From Acidimicrobiaceae bacterium (lineage in GTDB: Bacteria; Actinomycetota; Acidimicrobiia; Acidimicrobiales; Ilumatobacteraceae), in the NCBI GenBank assembly GCA_020637235.1, contig JACJWG010000011.1, positions 62,001-126,000 of the forward strand: a DNA stretch of 64,000 nucleotides, written 5' to 3'. The translations under genes and the position numbers were made by a program. Shown in pieces: positions 18,682 through 27,276 of this stretch (the first letter of the stretch is position 1; the number at the start of each line of letters is the position of its first letter). The notes beneath the pieces were generated by a model, which saw only the letters and a program-made list of their open reading frames with translations, searched no databases and was not told the DNA's origin.

Positions 18682-19329
18682 TCATCGGGCGCCGAACAGC
18701 GCCCGGCACGCCTCGGTGCCGTGCAGCTCGATGTCGTCGCGCCGGAGGTGCTCCTCCCAGTGGGCGCGTGGCATGTGGAAGTGCAACGACCTCGCGGCGG
18801 TGCCGCGTCGCGCTCGATCGGTCCCACCGTTCGGCGTGTAGCCGAGCTTGGCGGTGACGCCGAGTGACGGGCCGTTGTCGGCGAAGGCCCCGGTCGTGGC
18901 GGCACGGGCGTCGAAGCCGGCGAACATCAGCTGCAGCGTGGCGAGTCGCATCTCCGTGCCGATGCCGCGCCCGTGGAACTCGCGCCCGAGCCACGAGCCG
19001 GTCTCGAATCCGCCGACGGTGGCGAAGTCGTGGGCCATCGCACCGGTCGTGCCGACGACGGTGCCGTCGACGACCACGGCGAGGTTCAGGTTCCACGACG
19101 TCGGCGACCACTCGGCTCGGCATCGCCAGTAGTACTGCATGGTGTTCACCTCGAGCTGCGGCGGCTCCACGTCGGTCCACGCCACGGTGAAGGGCATGAA
19201 GTCCCGGTCGTGCACGCCGCGCGCCGCCAGCTCGGCGAGCGCCAGGGCGAGCTCGTCGTCGACGTAGCGCAGCTCGAGTCGTGGTGTCGTCACGCGGAGA
19301 TCGAACAGCGGCCACACCGGATGCGTCAT
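18682..19329 (-). CDS. GNAT family N-acetyltransferase
   Basis: A 215-residue RimJ/RimL-like acetyltransferase: LRVTTPRLELRYVDDELALA at the N-terminus, VVVDGTVVGTTGAMAHDFAT, and the acetyl-CoA loop SWLGREFHGRGIGTEMRLAT, followed by NGPSLGVTAKLGYTPNG (the family Asn-xx-Ser-xxx-xxKxGF). The acceptor is unknown. The start ATG at 19329 is taken because the longer frame runs into the divergent glycosyltransferase gene. Confidence 0.87.
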   Translation of the reverse strand: MTHPVWPLFDLRVTTPRLELRYVDDELALALAELAARGVHDRDFMPFTVAWTDVEPPQLEVNTMQYYWRCRAEWSPTSWNLNLAVVVDGTVVGTTGAMAHDFATVGGFETGSWLGREFHGRGIGTEMRLATLQLMFAGFDARAATTGAFADNGPSLGVTAKLGYTPNGGTDRARRGTAARSLHFHMPRAHWEEHLRRDDIELHGTEACRALFGAR

Positions 19330-19390
19330 CGGAGAAGTGTGACGCCGGGTCCCGATCGGGATCGACCGAATTGCGGCACAATGGGCCACC

Positions 19391-20470
19391 GTGCGCGTCG
19401 CCTACACCCTCGAGCAGTGCTGGCACGCCGTGCCCGGTGGCACCGCGGTCGCCGCCCTCCGCGTGGCCGAGGCGATGGAGCTGCACGACGACATCCGCCT
19501 CATCGGGGTCGCCGGCCGCCATGCGCATCTTCCGCCCGACCCCTGGATGCCCGACGTGCCGGTCGCGCACTTGCCGCTCGCCGCTCCCTGGCTCTACCAG
19601 ACCTGGCTCCGCGCCGGCTGGCCGAAGGTGGAGCGCGCCACCGGCCCCGTCGACGTCACCCATGCGACGGGTCTCATCCCGTGTCCGACCGATGCCCCAC
19701 TGGTCGTCACGTTGCACGACCTCGCCTTCGTGCACGAGCCGAGCCACTTCTCCAAGCACGGGGTGCGCACGTTCCGGCGCAGCCTCGACCACATCCGCCG
19801 CCACGCCGACGTGGTGCTCTGCAGCAGCCAGGCCACCCTCGACGACGTCGCGTTCGCCGGGGTCGGCGCCGACCGCCTCCGGCTCGTGCCGCTCGGCGTG
19901 GACGTCGAGCAGGTGGGCGCCGCCGACGTGTCCCGGGTGCGTCGGGCCTACCGACTGCCGGAGCGCTACCTGCTGTTCGTGGGCACGGTCGAGCCGCGCA
20001 AGAACCTCCGCCGCCTCGTCGACGCCGTCGCCCTCCTCGACGACCCGTTGCCGCTGGTGGTCGCCGGTTCGGAGGGGTGGGGTGACGTCGACCTGACCGG
20101 CGAGCTGTCCCAGGCGATCGACCTCCGCTTCCTCGGCTTCGTGCCCTCGGGCGATCTGCCCCCGCTGTACGCCGGCGCCGAGGTGTTCTGTTACCCGAGC
20201 GAGCGCGAGGGCTACGGGCTCCCGGTCCTCGAGGCGATGGCCCAGGCGGTGCCGGTCGTGACCAGCGTGGGGACGGCCACCGAGGAGACCGCCGGCACTG
20301 CGGCCGTGCTGGTGCAGCCGAAGGATCCCGACGACATCGCCCGCGGCATCGACGAGGCTCGCGCTCGCCGCGCCGAGCTGTCGGCGAAGGGGCTGGCCCG
20401 CGCCCACAAGCTCACCTGGCGGACCACGGCGTCGCTCACGGCCGACGTGTACCGGGCCCTCGCCCGATGA
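19391..20470 (+). CDS. glycosyltransferase family 4 protein
   Basis: A 359-residue GT-B glycosyltransferase starting at GTG. The N-terminal domain (VAYTLEQCWHAVPGGTAVAA) binds acceptor. The C-terminal domain carries YLLFVGTVEPRKNLRRLVDA and the nucleotide-sugar motif FCYPSEREGYGLPVLEAMAQ (E-x7-E type). It probably adds a sugar, perhaps rhamnose, to a lipid-linked wall polysaccharide, as inferred from the adjacent rml genes. The stop overlaps the next gene start by 4 bp (ATGA), so the GT genes are coupled. Confidence 0.88.
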   Translation: MRVAYTLEQCWHAVPGGTAVAALRVAEAMELHDDIRLIGVAGRHAHLPPDPWMPDVPVAHLPLAAPWLYQTWLRAGWPKVERATGPVDVTHATGLIPCPTDAPLVVTLHDLAFVHEPSHFSKHGVRTFRRSLDHIRRHADVVLCSSQATLDDVAFAGVGADRLRLVPLGVDVEQVGAADVSRVRRAYRLPERYLLFVGTVEPRKNLRRLVDAVALLDDPLPLVVAGSEGWGDVDLTGELSQAIDLRFLGFVPSGDLPPLYAGAEVFCYPSEREGYGLPVLEAMAQAVPVVTSVGTATEETAGTAAVLVQPKDPDDIARGIDEARARRAELSAKGLARAHKLTWRTTASLTADVYRALAR

Positions 20471-21621
20471 GCACGGGTGAGACGCCGTCGACGTCGCTGC
20501 GCATCGGCGTCAACCTGCTCTTCTGCATTCCCGGCGACGTGGGCGGGTCGGAGCAGTACTTGGTGCGTCAGCTGGCCGGCGCGCTCGAGGTGCAGCCGGA
20601 CCTCGACCTCACCGTCTTCGCGGGCGCCGTGTTCGTGGAGCGGTATCGCGAGGTGCTGGCCGGCGCCCACCTGGTGACGGCACCGGGCGACGTCGGCTCG
20701 CGACCACGTCGCATCGCGCTGGAGAGCACCTGGCTGTATGCGCGCACGGGCGGGTTCGACGTGGTGCAGCACGGAGGCGGCACCGCGCCGATGCCCGTGC
20801 AGCGTCCCTACGTGCTCACGGTCCACGACCTGCAGTACCGCACCTACCCCGAGTACTTCGGCGCCACGAAGCGTCGTTACTTCGACCTGATGATCCCGAG
20901 GTCGGCGCGACGTGCGGCGGTGAGCACCGTGCCGTCGGAGTACGTGCGCCGCAGCATGGTTCGCGAGCTCGGTGTCGACGGTGAGCGCATCGTGGTCGTC
21001 CCGCACGGCTACGAGCCCGACCTGCTCGTCGAACGCACCGATCCGACCGAACTGCGCCGGCGGTTCGCGCTCGGCGACGGCCCGGTGCTCGTGTACCCGG
21101 CGATGACCGCGCCGCACAAGAACCACGTCTTCCTGGTGGAGCTGCTCGAGACCGTGTGGCGCGAACCCGAGCTCCGGCTCGTGCTGATCGGCGGCGCGGG
21201 GCTCGCGGCCGAGGCGCTCGACCAGGCGATCGCCGCCGCCTCCGAGTCGACCCGATCGAGGATCGTCCGGCCGGGTCGGGTGAGCGACGCGGACAGGAAC
21301 GGACTGATCGCGATGGCCGACGCCCTGGTGTTCCCGAGCACGTACGAGGGGTTCGGGGCACCACTCATCGAGGCGATGGCGCTCGGCACCCCGGTGCTGT
21401 GCAGCAACGCGACCTGCCTCCCCGACATCGCCGGCGACGCCGCCGTCGTGCGCCCGTTGCTTGCCGAGTCGTGGGAGAGCGGCCTCGACGAGGTGCGCGG
21501 CCGCCGCCACGAGCTCGTCGCCGCCGGGCGCGAGCGGGTGGCCGAGTACACCTCGCGCCGCTCGGGCGAGGCGCTGCTCACCATGTACGCGCGTCTCGAA
21601 CGCGAGCTCGAGGAGGGCTGA
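20467..21621 (+). CDS. glycosyltransferase family 4 protein
   Basis: A 384-residue GT-B enzyme: RIGVNLLFCIPGDVGGSEQY at the N-terminus, VLTVHDLQYRTYPEYF, then LVYPAMTAPHKNHVFLVELL and LVFPSTYEGFGAPLIEAMAL, the nucleotide-sugar-binding motif of GT4 retaining transferases. It is the second of three consecutive glycosyltransferases and starts inside the previous stop codon. Donor and acceptor cannot be assigned. Confidence 0.88.
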   Translation: MSTGETPSTSLRIGVNLLFCIPGDVGGSEQYLVRQLAGALEVQPDLDLTVFAGAVFVERYREVLAGAHLVTAPGDVGSRPRRIALESTWLYARTGGFDVVQHGGGTAPMPVQRPYVLTVHDLQYRTYPEYFGATKRRYFDLMIPRSARRAAVSTVPSEYVRRSMVRELGVDGERIVVVPHGYEPDLLVERTDPTELRRRFALGDGPVLVYPAMTAPHKNHVFLVELLETVWREPELRLVLIGGAGLAAEALDQAIAAASESTRSRIVRPGRVSDADRNGLIAMADALVFPSTYEGFGAPLIEAMALGTPVLCSNATCLPDIAGDAAVVRPLLAESWESGLDEVRGRRHELVAAGRERVAEYTSRRSGEALLTMYARLERELEEG

Positions 21622-21623
21622 TC

Positions 21624-22859
21624 GTGGTCGTCCCGCTGCGGATCGCGGTTCTCTGCCCGCACTTCGCCCCCGACAACGCCCCCACCGGCACGGTGATGAC
21701 ACGCATCGTCCACGAGCTCGCCGCGCGCGGACACGAGCTGCACGTGGTGACGTCACTGCCCTGGTACCGCACGCACGCGATCGAACCCGGCTGGGAGGGT
21801 CGATGGGTGCGCCGCGAACAGGTGGCGTGGGGGTCGATCACCCGCGTCAACCCGTTCCCGGGTGACGACAAGCGCAACCTGCTCCGCCGTGCCCTCGGCT
21901 TCGTCGGGTTCTCGGTGCTCACCGGCATCTCGTCGTGGCGAGGTGGTCGGGTCGACGCCGTGATCGCCATGTCACCGCCACTCACGCTCGGTCTCACCGG
22001 CTGGACGACCCACCTGGTGCGGCGTGGACCGCTGGTGTTCAACATCCAGGACGTGTTCCCCGACGCCGCGGTGCGCACCGGCGCGATCACCGACCGACGG
22101 ATCGTCCGCGCCGCCGAGCTGCTGGAACGGATCAGCTATCACCGTGCGGCCGCCGTCACGGTGCTGAGCGACGACCTCCGCGCGAACGTCGCCGCCAAGG
22201 TGAAGCCCTCACGTCGCGACCGGGTGCAAGTGATCCCCAACTTCGTCGACGTCGACGCGATCCGTCCGTCGCCTCGCGACGCGCCGCTGCGCGCCGAGCT
22301 CGGCATCGGCGACGAGCCGCTCGTCCTCTATGCCGGCAACGTCGGGTTCTCGCAGTCGCTCGAGCTGCTCCTCGCCGCCGCGCGGGCGATGCCCGAGGTG
22401 TCGTTCCTGATCAGTGGCGACGGTGCGGCCAAGTCGTCGCTCGTGGCACAGGCCGCCGACCTGGGCAACGTGCACTTCGCCGGCTACCAACCGCCCGAAC
22501 GCCTGCGTGAGCTGCTCGGCATCGGCGATCTGCACGTGGTGCCCCTGCGTGCTGGCCTCGGCAACGTGAGCGTGCCGTCGAAGACCTACTCGATCCTGGC
22601 GGCCGGCCGGCCGGTGCTCGCCGCGATCGACCCCGGCACGGAGGTGCCACGCATCCTGGAGGCGTCGGGCGCAGGGGTCGCGATCCCGCCGGACGACCCC
22701 GACCGGTTCGTCACCGCCCTCCGCGACCTCCTCGCCGACCCCGCCGGCCTGGCCGAACGAGGTGCGGCGGGGCGGCGTTGGGTGGAGTCGGCGGCCTCGC
22801 CGGCGGCCGTCGCCGCCGCGTACGAGGCGTTGATCGTCGACCTGACGTCGCGGCGCTGA
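21624..22859 (+). CDS. glycosyltransferase, WbuB-like GT4
   Basis: A 411-residue GT-B enzyme of the WbuB/colanic-acid type: LRIAVLCPHFAPDNAPTGTV, FNIQDVFPDAAVRTGAI, LSDDLRANVAAK, VIPNFVDVDAIRPS, VLYAGNVGFSQSLELLLAAA and VPSKTYSILAAGRPVLAAID. The family adds an amino-sugar or deoxysugar to lipid-linked intermediates. The start is a GTG 2 bp after the previous stop, so it belongs to the same operon. The exact sugar is not predictable. Confidence 0.88.
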   Translation: MVVPLRIAVLCPHFAPDNAPTGTVMTRIVHELAARGHELHVVTSLPWYRTHAIEPGWEGRWVRREQVAWGSITRVNPFPGDDKRNLLRRALGFVGFSVLTGISSWRGGRVDAVIAMSPPLTLGLTGWTTHLVRRGPLVFNIQDVFPDAAVRTGAITDRRIVRAAELLERISYHRAAAVTVLSDDLRANVAAKVKPSRRDRVQVIPNFVDVDAIRPSPRDAPLRAELGIGDEPLVLYAGNVGFSQSLELLLAAARAMPEVSFLISGDGAAKSSLVAQAADLGNVHFAGYQPPERLRELLGIGDLHVVPLRAGLGNVSVPSKTYSILAAGRPVLAAIDPGTEVPRILEASGAGVAIPPDDPDRFVTALRDLLADPAGLAERGAAGRRWVESAASPAAVAAAYEALIVDLTSRR

Positions 22860-22911
22860 CCGGGCGCGGTGCCGACCGGTTGGCGGACGCCTCCGGTAGG
22901 GTGTCGGACTC

Positions 22912-23766
22912 GTGGCAACCTCGTCATCGTCATCGTCCGCCAAGAAGGTCGCGAAGCTCGCGCAACGCGGCAAGGGCAAGAAGGTCCGGTTCCAGGGCGG
23001 CACGCTGTTCCCGGCGGCGGTGCTCATCACCGTGGTGCTGGGTCTGCTGACGATCGTCTACGCCCGGCAGAGCCGCCCCGACCCTGGTTCGTTCCCGCCG
23101 CAGGTGGGCGATCACTGGCACGCGGCGTACGGCATGTACGTGTGCGACGGCTGGCTGCCCAAGCTGATCGGCGCGCAGGAGGAGACCACCCTCGACGCCA
23201 GCACCGGTGCCGAGAGCTACGACAACCCCGACTACGGCTCGACGGGCATCCACAGTCACGCCGACGGCGTCATCCACTACCACCCGTTCACCACCAAGGC
23301 CGTCGGTCGGCGCGCCAAGCTCGGCATCTTCCTCGACGTCTACGACATCGAGCTGAACAACGAGCGCCTCGCCCTGCCCGAGGACCAGGGTGGCGACGTC
23401 TACGACGTCGAGGACTACCAGTGCAACGGCGAGGACGTCGAGATCAAGGTCGTGGCGTGGGACAGCTACACCGACACCGGCCCGGGCCTCACCTACATCA
23501 CCGACTTCCCCGACATCCGGATCACCAACGACGGCATGGTCTTCGCGATCGCCGTCGTCCCGGTGGGCACCGACGTGGAGATGCCGCCCTGGGCGGCCGA
23601 ACTCCCGCAGCTCGGCGCGGTCGACGGTGGTAACGTGCCCACCACGACGGTGGCGCCCGGTGACACGACCGCCGGCACCACCGACACCGGGTCCACCGAG
23701 TCGACGGAGCCCGCCGACACCGACACCACGGCCACCACCGAGGTGACGACCACCACCGGCGGCTGA
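22912..23766 (+). CDS. membrane-anchored histidine-rich secreted protein, unrecognised family
   Basis: A 284-residue protein. A Lys/Ser-rich N-terminus and one membrane helix (about residues 38-57, FPAAVLITVVLGLLTIVYAR) come first, then an extracellular domain with VGDHWHAAYGMYVCDGWLPK and STGIHSHADGVIHYHPFTTK, and finally a Thr-rich tail. The clustered histidines (HWH, IHSH, IHYHPF) look like a metal site, but this is inference. I do not recognise a named family. The GTG start follows the glycosyltransferase by 52 bp, and the next gene begins 1 bp after the stop, so it is probably in the polysaccharide operon. Confidence 0.75.
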   Translation: MATSSSSSSAKKVAKLAQRGKGKKVRFQGGTLFPAAVLITVVLGLLTIVYARQSRPDPGSFPPQVGDHWHAAYGMYVCDGWLPKLIGAQEETTLDASTGAESYDNPDYGSTGIHSHADGVIHYHPFTTKAVGRRAKLGIFLDVYDIELNNERLALPEDQGGDVYDVEDYQCNGEDVEIKVVAWDSYTDTGPGLTYITDFPDIRITNDGMVFAIAVVPVGTDVEMPPWAAELPQLGAVDGGNVPTTTVAPGDTTAGTTDTGSTESTEPADTDTTATTEVTTTTGG

Positions 23767-23767
23767 G

Positions 23768-24772
23768 GTGCGCGCGGTCGTCCTGGTCGGCGGGTTCGGC
23801 ACCCGTCTCCGCCCGCTCACCTACTCGGTGCCGAAGCCGATGCTGCCGGTGGGTCATGTCGCGATCATCGAACGCCTCGTCGCGAACCTGGTCCGCGGCG
23901 GCGTCACCGACGTCACGCTCGCACTCGGCTTCAAACCCGAGCCGTTCCTCGACGCCTTCCCCGACGGCACGTGCGCCGGCGCCGTGCTCCACTACGCCGT
24001 CGAGCCCGAACCGCTCGACACCGCGGGTGCGATCCGATTCGCCGCCGACGCGACCGGGATCGACGACACCTTCGTCGTGGCCAACGGCGACATCCTCACC
24101 GATCTCGACATCGCCGCATTGGTGGACTTCCACCGAGCGCGGGGCGCCGAGGCGACGCTGCACCTGATCGCCGTCGACGACCCGAGCGCGTTCGGTGTGG
24201 TGGCGCTCGACGACACGGGTCTGATCGAGCGGTTCGTCGAGAAGCCGGCGCCCGGGACGGCGCCCAGCAACTTCATCAACGCCGGAACCTACGTGCTCGA
24301 GCCGTCGGTGCTGGCACGGATCCCGACCGGACGGAAGGTGTCGATCGAACGGGTGACGTTCCCGTCGATCGTCGACGATCGACGCGTCTTCGGCTGGGCG
24401 ACCGACGACTACTGGATCGACACCGGCAAGCCCGACCTGTACCTGCAGGCCAACCTCGACCTCGTCACCGGCGCCCGTGATGGTGCGGACTGCGCGCCGG
24501 TCGACGCTGGGGCCCACGTGTCCACCGACGCGGTCGTGGTCGACAGCGTGATCGACGGCGGGGCCACCGTCGACGCCGGGGCTCGTGTCGAACGGTCGGT
24601 GTTGCTCGCCGGCAGCTCGGTCGCAGGTGGGGCCGTCGTGCGTGGATCGATCGTGATGGGTCGCGTGTGCTCGGGGGCGAGCGTGGTTGACTCGGTCATC
24701 GGCGCCGACGCCGTGGTCGACACCGACGAGGTGTTGGTCGGCGTCCGCCGCCCCGATCCTGACGCGGGCTGA
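23768..24772 (+). CDS. nucleotidyltransferase (mannose-1-phosphate guanylyltransferase-like)
   Basis: A 334-residue NTP-transferase: VRAVVLVGGFGTRLRPLTYS and VPKPMLPVGHVAIIERLVAN at the N-terminus, VANGDILTDLDIAALVDFH (metal-site Asp), VEKPAPGTAPSNFINAGTYV and YWIDTGKPDLYLQANLDLV, then a hexapeptide-repeat beta-helix tail. The pattern fits sugar-1-phosphate nucleotidyltransferases of the ManC/GmpP-like group. GDP-mannose synthesis is plausible given a phosphomannomutase gene at 45.5 kb, but a dTDP or UDP specificity cannot be excluded. The start is a GTG. Confidence 0.85.
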   Translation: MRAVVLVGGFGTRLRPLTYSVPKPMLPVGHVAIIERLVANLVRGGVTDVTLALGFKPEPFLDAFPDGTCAGAVLHYAVEPEPLDTAGAIRFAADATGIDDTFVVANGDILTDLDIAALVDFHRARGAEATLHLIAVDDPSAFGVVALDDTGLIERFVEKPAPGTAPSNFINAGTYVLEPSVLARIPTGRKVSIERVTFPSIVDDRRVFGWATDDYWIDTGKPDLYLQANLDLVTGARDGADCAPVDAGAHVSTDAVVVDSVIDGGATVDAGARVERSVLLAGSSVAGGAVVRGSIVMGRVCSGASVVDSVIGADAVVDTDEVLVGVRRPDPDAG

Positions 24773-24773
24773 C

Positions 24774-25685
24774 GTGCGCATCCTGGTCGTCGGAGGTGCC
24801 GGGTTCATCGGCTCGCACCTCGTCGACCGGCTGCTGGCCGAACAGCACACCGTCGACGTGGTGGACGACCTCTCCGCAGGGTCGCTCGCGAACCTGGCCG
24901 ACGCCCGGGCCGCCGGAGGCGAGCTGAAGATCCACCACCTCGACGTGTGCGCCCCCGAGTTCCCGGCGCTGGTGGCGATGCGGACGCCCGACGTCGTCTA
25001 CCACCTCGGCTGGGCACCACCCGGCCGATTCGACCCGGCAGTCGCGGGCCGGGCGATCCACGGCACCGTGCAGGTGCTCGAGTCCGCTCGCGCTGCCGAT
25101 GTCGCCAAGGTGGTGACGGCGCTGCCGGCGGGTGCGTTGTACGGCGAGGTGCCGGCACGCGACCTCCCGCTGAAGGAGGGGCACGACTGGCAACCCGTCG
25201 GTGCCGAGGGTGTGGTCGCCCGAGCGGTGGCCGAACTCTTCGCGCTGTACCGCGCACGTCACGACGTGGAGTACACCGCGCTGGCGCTGGCCAACGTGTA
25301 CGGATCCCGCCAACGCGTCGACGGTGGCGTGGTGGCGGCGTTCGCCGTCGCCGCCCAGCGCGGCGAGGCGCCCGTGCTGCACGGCGACGGCAAGCAGTCG
25401 CGCGACTTCGTGTTCATCGACGACGTGGTCGATGCGTTCGTCCGCGCGGCCACTCGCGGTGGCGGGCTGGTCGTGAACATCGGCACCGGGACGCCGACCC
25501 GCATCGTCGATCTCTGGGCCGCCTTGGCCGGCGCCGATGCCGCGGCCCCCAGCAGGGGGCCAGGCCGCCCCGACGACCTGCCGCGACTGTCGTTGTCGCC
25601 GACACGAGCCCGGATCCAGCTGGCCTGGGCCCCGTGGACCGACCTCGCGGACGGTCTCGCCGACCTCCGTGCATCTGGGAGCTGA
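24774..25685 (+). CDS. NAD-dependent epimerase/dehydratase homologue lacking the catalytic triad
   Basis: A 303-residue extended SDR. The NAD site is intact (VRILVVGGAGFIGSHLVDRL, then VVDDLSAGSLANL), as are HGDGKQSRDFVFIDDVVDAF and NIGTGTPTRIVDLW, as in UDP-glucose 4-epimerase-like proteins. The active site is not: where relatives have SSAAVYG this protein has PAGALYG, and where they have Y-x3-K it has EGVVA (Glu145, Ala149). Ser, Tyr and Lys are all missing, so it may bind NAD or sugar nucleotide without epimerase activity. It starts one base after the nucleotidyltransferase stop. Confidence 0.83.
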   Translation: MRILVVGGAGFIGSHLVDRLLAEQHTVDVVDDLSAGSLANLADARAAGGELKIHHLDVCAPEFPALVAMRTPDVVYHLGWAPPGRFDPAVAGRAIHGTVQVLESARAADVAKVVTALPAGALYGEVPARDLPLKEGHDWQPVGAEGVVARAVAELFALYRARHDVEYTALALANVYGSRQRVDGGVVAAFAVAAQRGEAPVLHGDGKQSRDFVFIDDVVDAFVRAATRGGGLVVNIGTGTPTRIVDLWAALAGADAAAPSRGPGRPDDLPRLSLSPTRARIQLAWAPWTDLADGLADLRASGS

Positions 25686-25822
25686 TCCCGGACCGTCGTT
25701 CCCCGACGTCGCACCCACCGCCGGGGCGGACGCCATCAGGGGTCCACCACCTGCGAGAGGGGTACCACTACCATCGTCGCGCAGTCGGGCGACGACGGAT
25801 CGAGCCGTTCACGGAGGACCAG

Positions 25823-26788
25823 ATGAGATCGTTGATCGGAACCGCGTTGCTCGTCGGCGGATTGACCGCCGTGCCCGTCACCATGGTCGCGACCGGCACA
25901 TCGGTCGCCGCACCCGGTGACGTGTGCGCATCCACGACGTTCAGCTGGAACGGCGATCAGCTGTTCGTGCCGTGGCAGGCCACGCTCGACACGGGCGTCG
26001 TCATCCCTGCGGCAGGACCCGGTGAGACGCTGACCATCTCGTCGGCCACCTACAGCACCTACGACCAGTATCCGGACGGCCAGGTGCCGAGCCGGGCCAC
26101 CGCGGGGCAGACGCACGAGTCGGTCGGTATCACCGTCGGCGGCACCCAGGTCGGTGGCCTCAGCACGGACGTGCCGAACGGCGTCGCCGAAGGAGCACCG
26201 ACCGACTGGTACAGCGGGATCGTGACCGGATCGTTCGGCGGTGGTGGCACCGTGATCAGTGGCGGCACGCTCGTCATCCGTCACGCCTCGCTCTACGGGT
26301 TCAACGAGAGCTACAACTCGGTGCGGGTGTCACAGGTCTCGGTCACCGTCGAGCGCTGCGCGCCGGCGCCGACGACCACCGCGGCGCCCACCACGGCCGC
26401 GCCCACGACGACCGAGACCGGTTCGGGTGGTCCGACGACGACGGCGGCGGTGACGTGTCCTGATGGGTCGGCGCCGACGACGGTGGCGGGTGGTTCGGCG
26501 CCGGGGTGTCCGGCGGTGACGACGACGACGGCGGTGGGTTCGGGTGGTCCGACGACGACGGCGGCGGTGACGTGTCCTGATGGGTCGGCGCCGACGACGG
26601 TGGCGGGTGGTTCGGCGCCGGGGTGTCCGGCGGTGACGACGACCACGGCGGTCGGCTCGGCCGGTCCGACGCCGGGCACGCTGCCCACCACCGGCAGTTC
26701 GCAGGAACTCGCCGTGTCGCTCGCACTGCTCGCCTCGCTCACCGGTGCGCTGCTGCTGATGATCGGCCGCCGCCCGCTCGACGCCTGA
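25823..26788 (+). CDS. LPXTG-like cell-wall-anchored protein with tandem Thr/Pro repeats
   Basis: A 321-residue secreted protein. A signal peptide covers residues 1-30 (SLIGTALLVGGLTAVPVTMV). A beta-rich domain follows (about 31-180). Next is a low-complexity stalk with two tandem 39-residue units beginning GSGGPTTTAAVTCPDGSAPT, each with two Cys. The end is a sorting signal: LPTTGSS, a hydrophobic helix (ELAVSLALLASLTGALLLMI) and GRRPLDA. Sortase anchoring is inferred; no sortase gene is in the window. The upstream ACGGAGGA gives a ribosome-binding site for the ATG at 25823. The binding partner of the N-terminal domain is unknown. Confidence 0.82.
   Translation: MRSLIGTALLVGGLTAVPVTMVATGTSVAAPGDVCASTTFSWNGDQLFVPWQATLDTGVVIPAAGPGETLTISSATYSTYDQYPDGQVPSRATAGQTHESVGITVGGTQVGGLSTDVPNGVAEGAPTDWYSGIVTGSFGGGGTVISGGTLVIRHASLYGFNESYNSVRVSQVSVTVERCAPAPTTTAAPTTAAPTTTETGSGGPTTTAAVTCPDGSAPTTVAGGSAPGCPAVTTTTAVGSGGPTTTAAVTCPDGSAPTTVAGGSAPGCPAVTTTTAVGSAGPTPGTLPTTGSSQELAVSLALLASLTGALLLMIGRRPLDA
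26420..26653 (+). repeat. two tandem 117-bp repeats in the LPXTG-like gene
   Basis: Units 26420-26536 and 26537-26653 are almost identical at the DNA level, including synonymous positions. This suggests a recent duplication or repeat-length change. Each encodes a 39-residue Thr/Pro/Gly segment with two cysteines. Confidence 0.85.
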
Positions 26789-26827
26789 TCCGCGACGCCG
26801 GAGCGCCAACTGCACCCGGGTGATCCC

Positions 26828-26855
26828 CGCGGTTGGGCCGTACGGCCCAACCGCG
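26828..26855 (+). terminator. perfect 28-bp palindrome after the LPXTG-like gene
   Basis: The half-site CGCGGTTGGGCCGT is followed immediately by its exact reverse complement, 40 bp after the stop at 26788. The position and strong GC stem fit a rho-independent-like terminator without a U-tract. Because dyads can also bind dimeric regulators, an operator for the small downstream gene is an alternative. Confidence 0.6.
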
Positions 26856-26961
26856 TCGGATCCCGAGGTGCGCCTCCCCGGCCCGGGATACCGTGCCCGT
26901 GCTGTGCCGCGAGCCCTGCTCGCCGCAGCAGACGGACACGGCGGATCAGAGGGAGGGATGG

Positions 26962-27258
26962 ATGCGGACCGCGCTCGTCAGCGTGCTCACCGCTGTTGCA
27001 CTCTCCTTCTCGGGAGGCGACTCGGTCTCGACGACCGGTGCCGACGGCCAGCCCGTCGCCGCTTCGGTCCACCTCGTCCACGTCGCCACCGCGACCGACG
27101 CCGTCCGACCGTCGACGGACGGCGCCGAACGTGCTGATCGTGCCGACGACGGCCAGGGGGCCGACATGCGGATCCCGGTCGTGCTCGCATCGCTCGCCGT
27201 GGCCACCGGCGTCGGTGGGCACCTCGTCCGGCGTCGCGGCGGCCGCACCGGCTCCTGA
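26962..27258 (+). CDS. small exported membrane protein, hypothetical
   Basis: A 98-residue open frame from an ATG preceded by GAGGGAGGGA (26948-26960 region). The N-terminus TALVSVLTAVALSFSGGDSV looks like a signal peptide or anchor. The C-terminus has a second hydrophobic stretch (IPVVLASLAVATGVGGHLV) followed by RRRGG. This layout resembles a short surface protein like its larger LPXTG-bearing neighbour, but no sorting motif is visible. No family is recognised. The real existence of the gene rests on its ribosome-binding site and hydrophobic pattern. Confidence 0.5.
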   Translation: MRTALVSVLTAVALSFSGGDSVSTTGADGQPVAASVHLVHVATATDAVRPSTDGAERADRADDGQGADMRIPVVLASLAVATGVGGHLVRRRGGRTGS

Positions 27259-27276
27259 ACCGGCGCGACTGCTGCG

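Noticed and set aside
26311..27222. Minus-strand Pro/Val-rich repeat frames opposite the LPXTG-like gene
   Set aside because: They are the antisense of the 117-bp coding repeats; no start signal or domain supports them.
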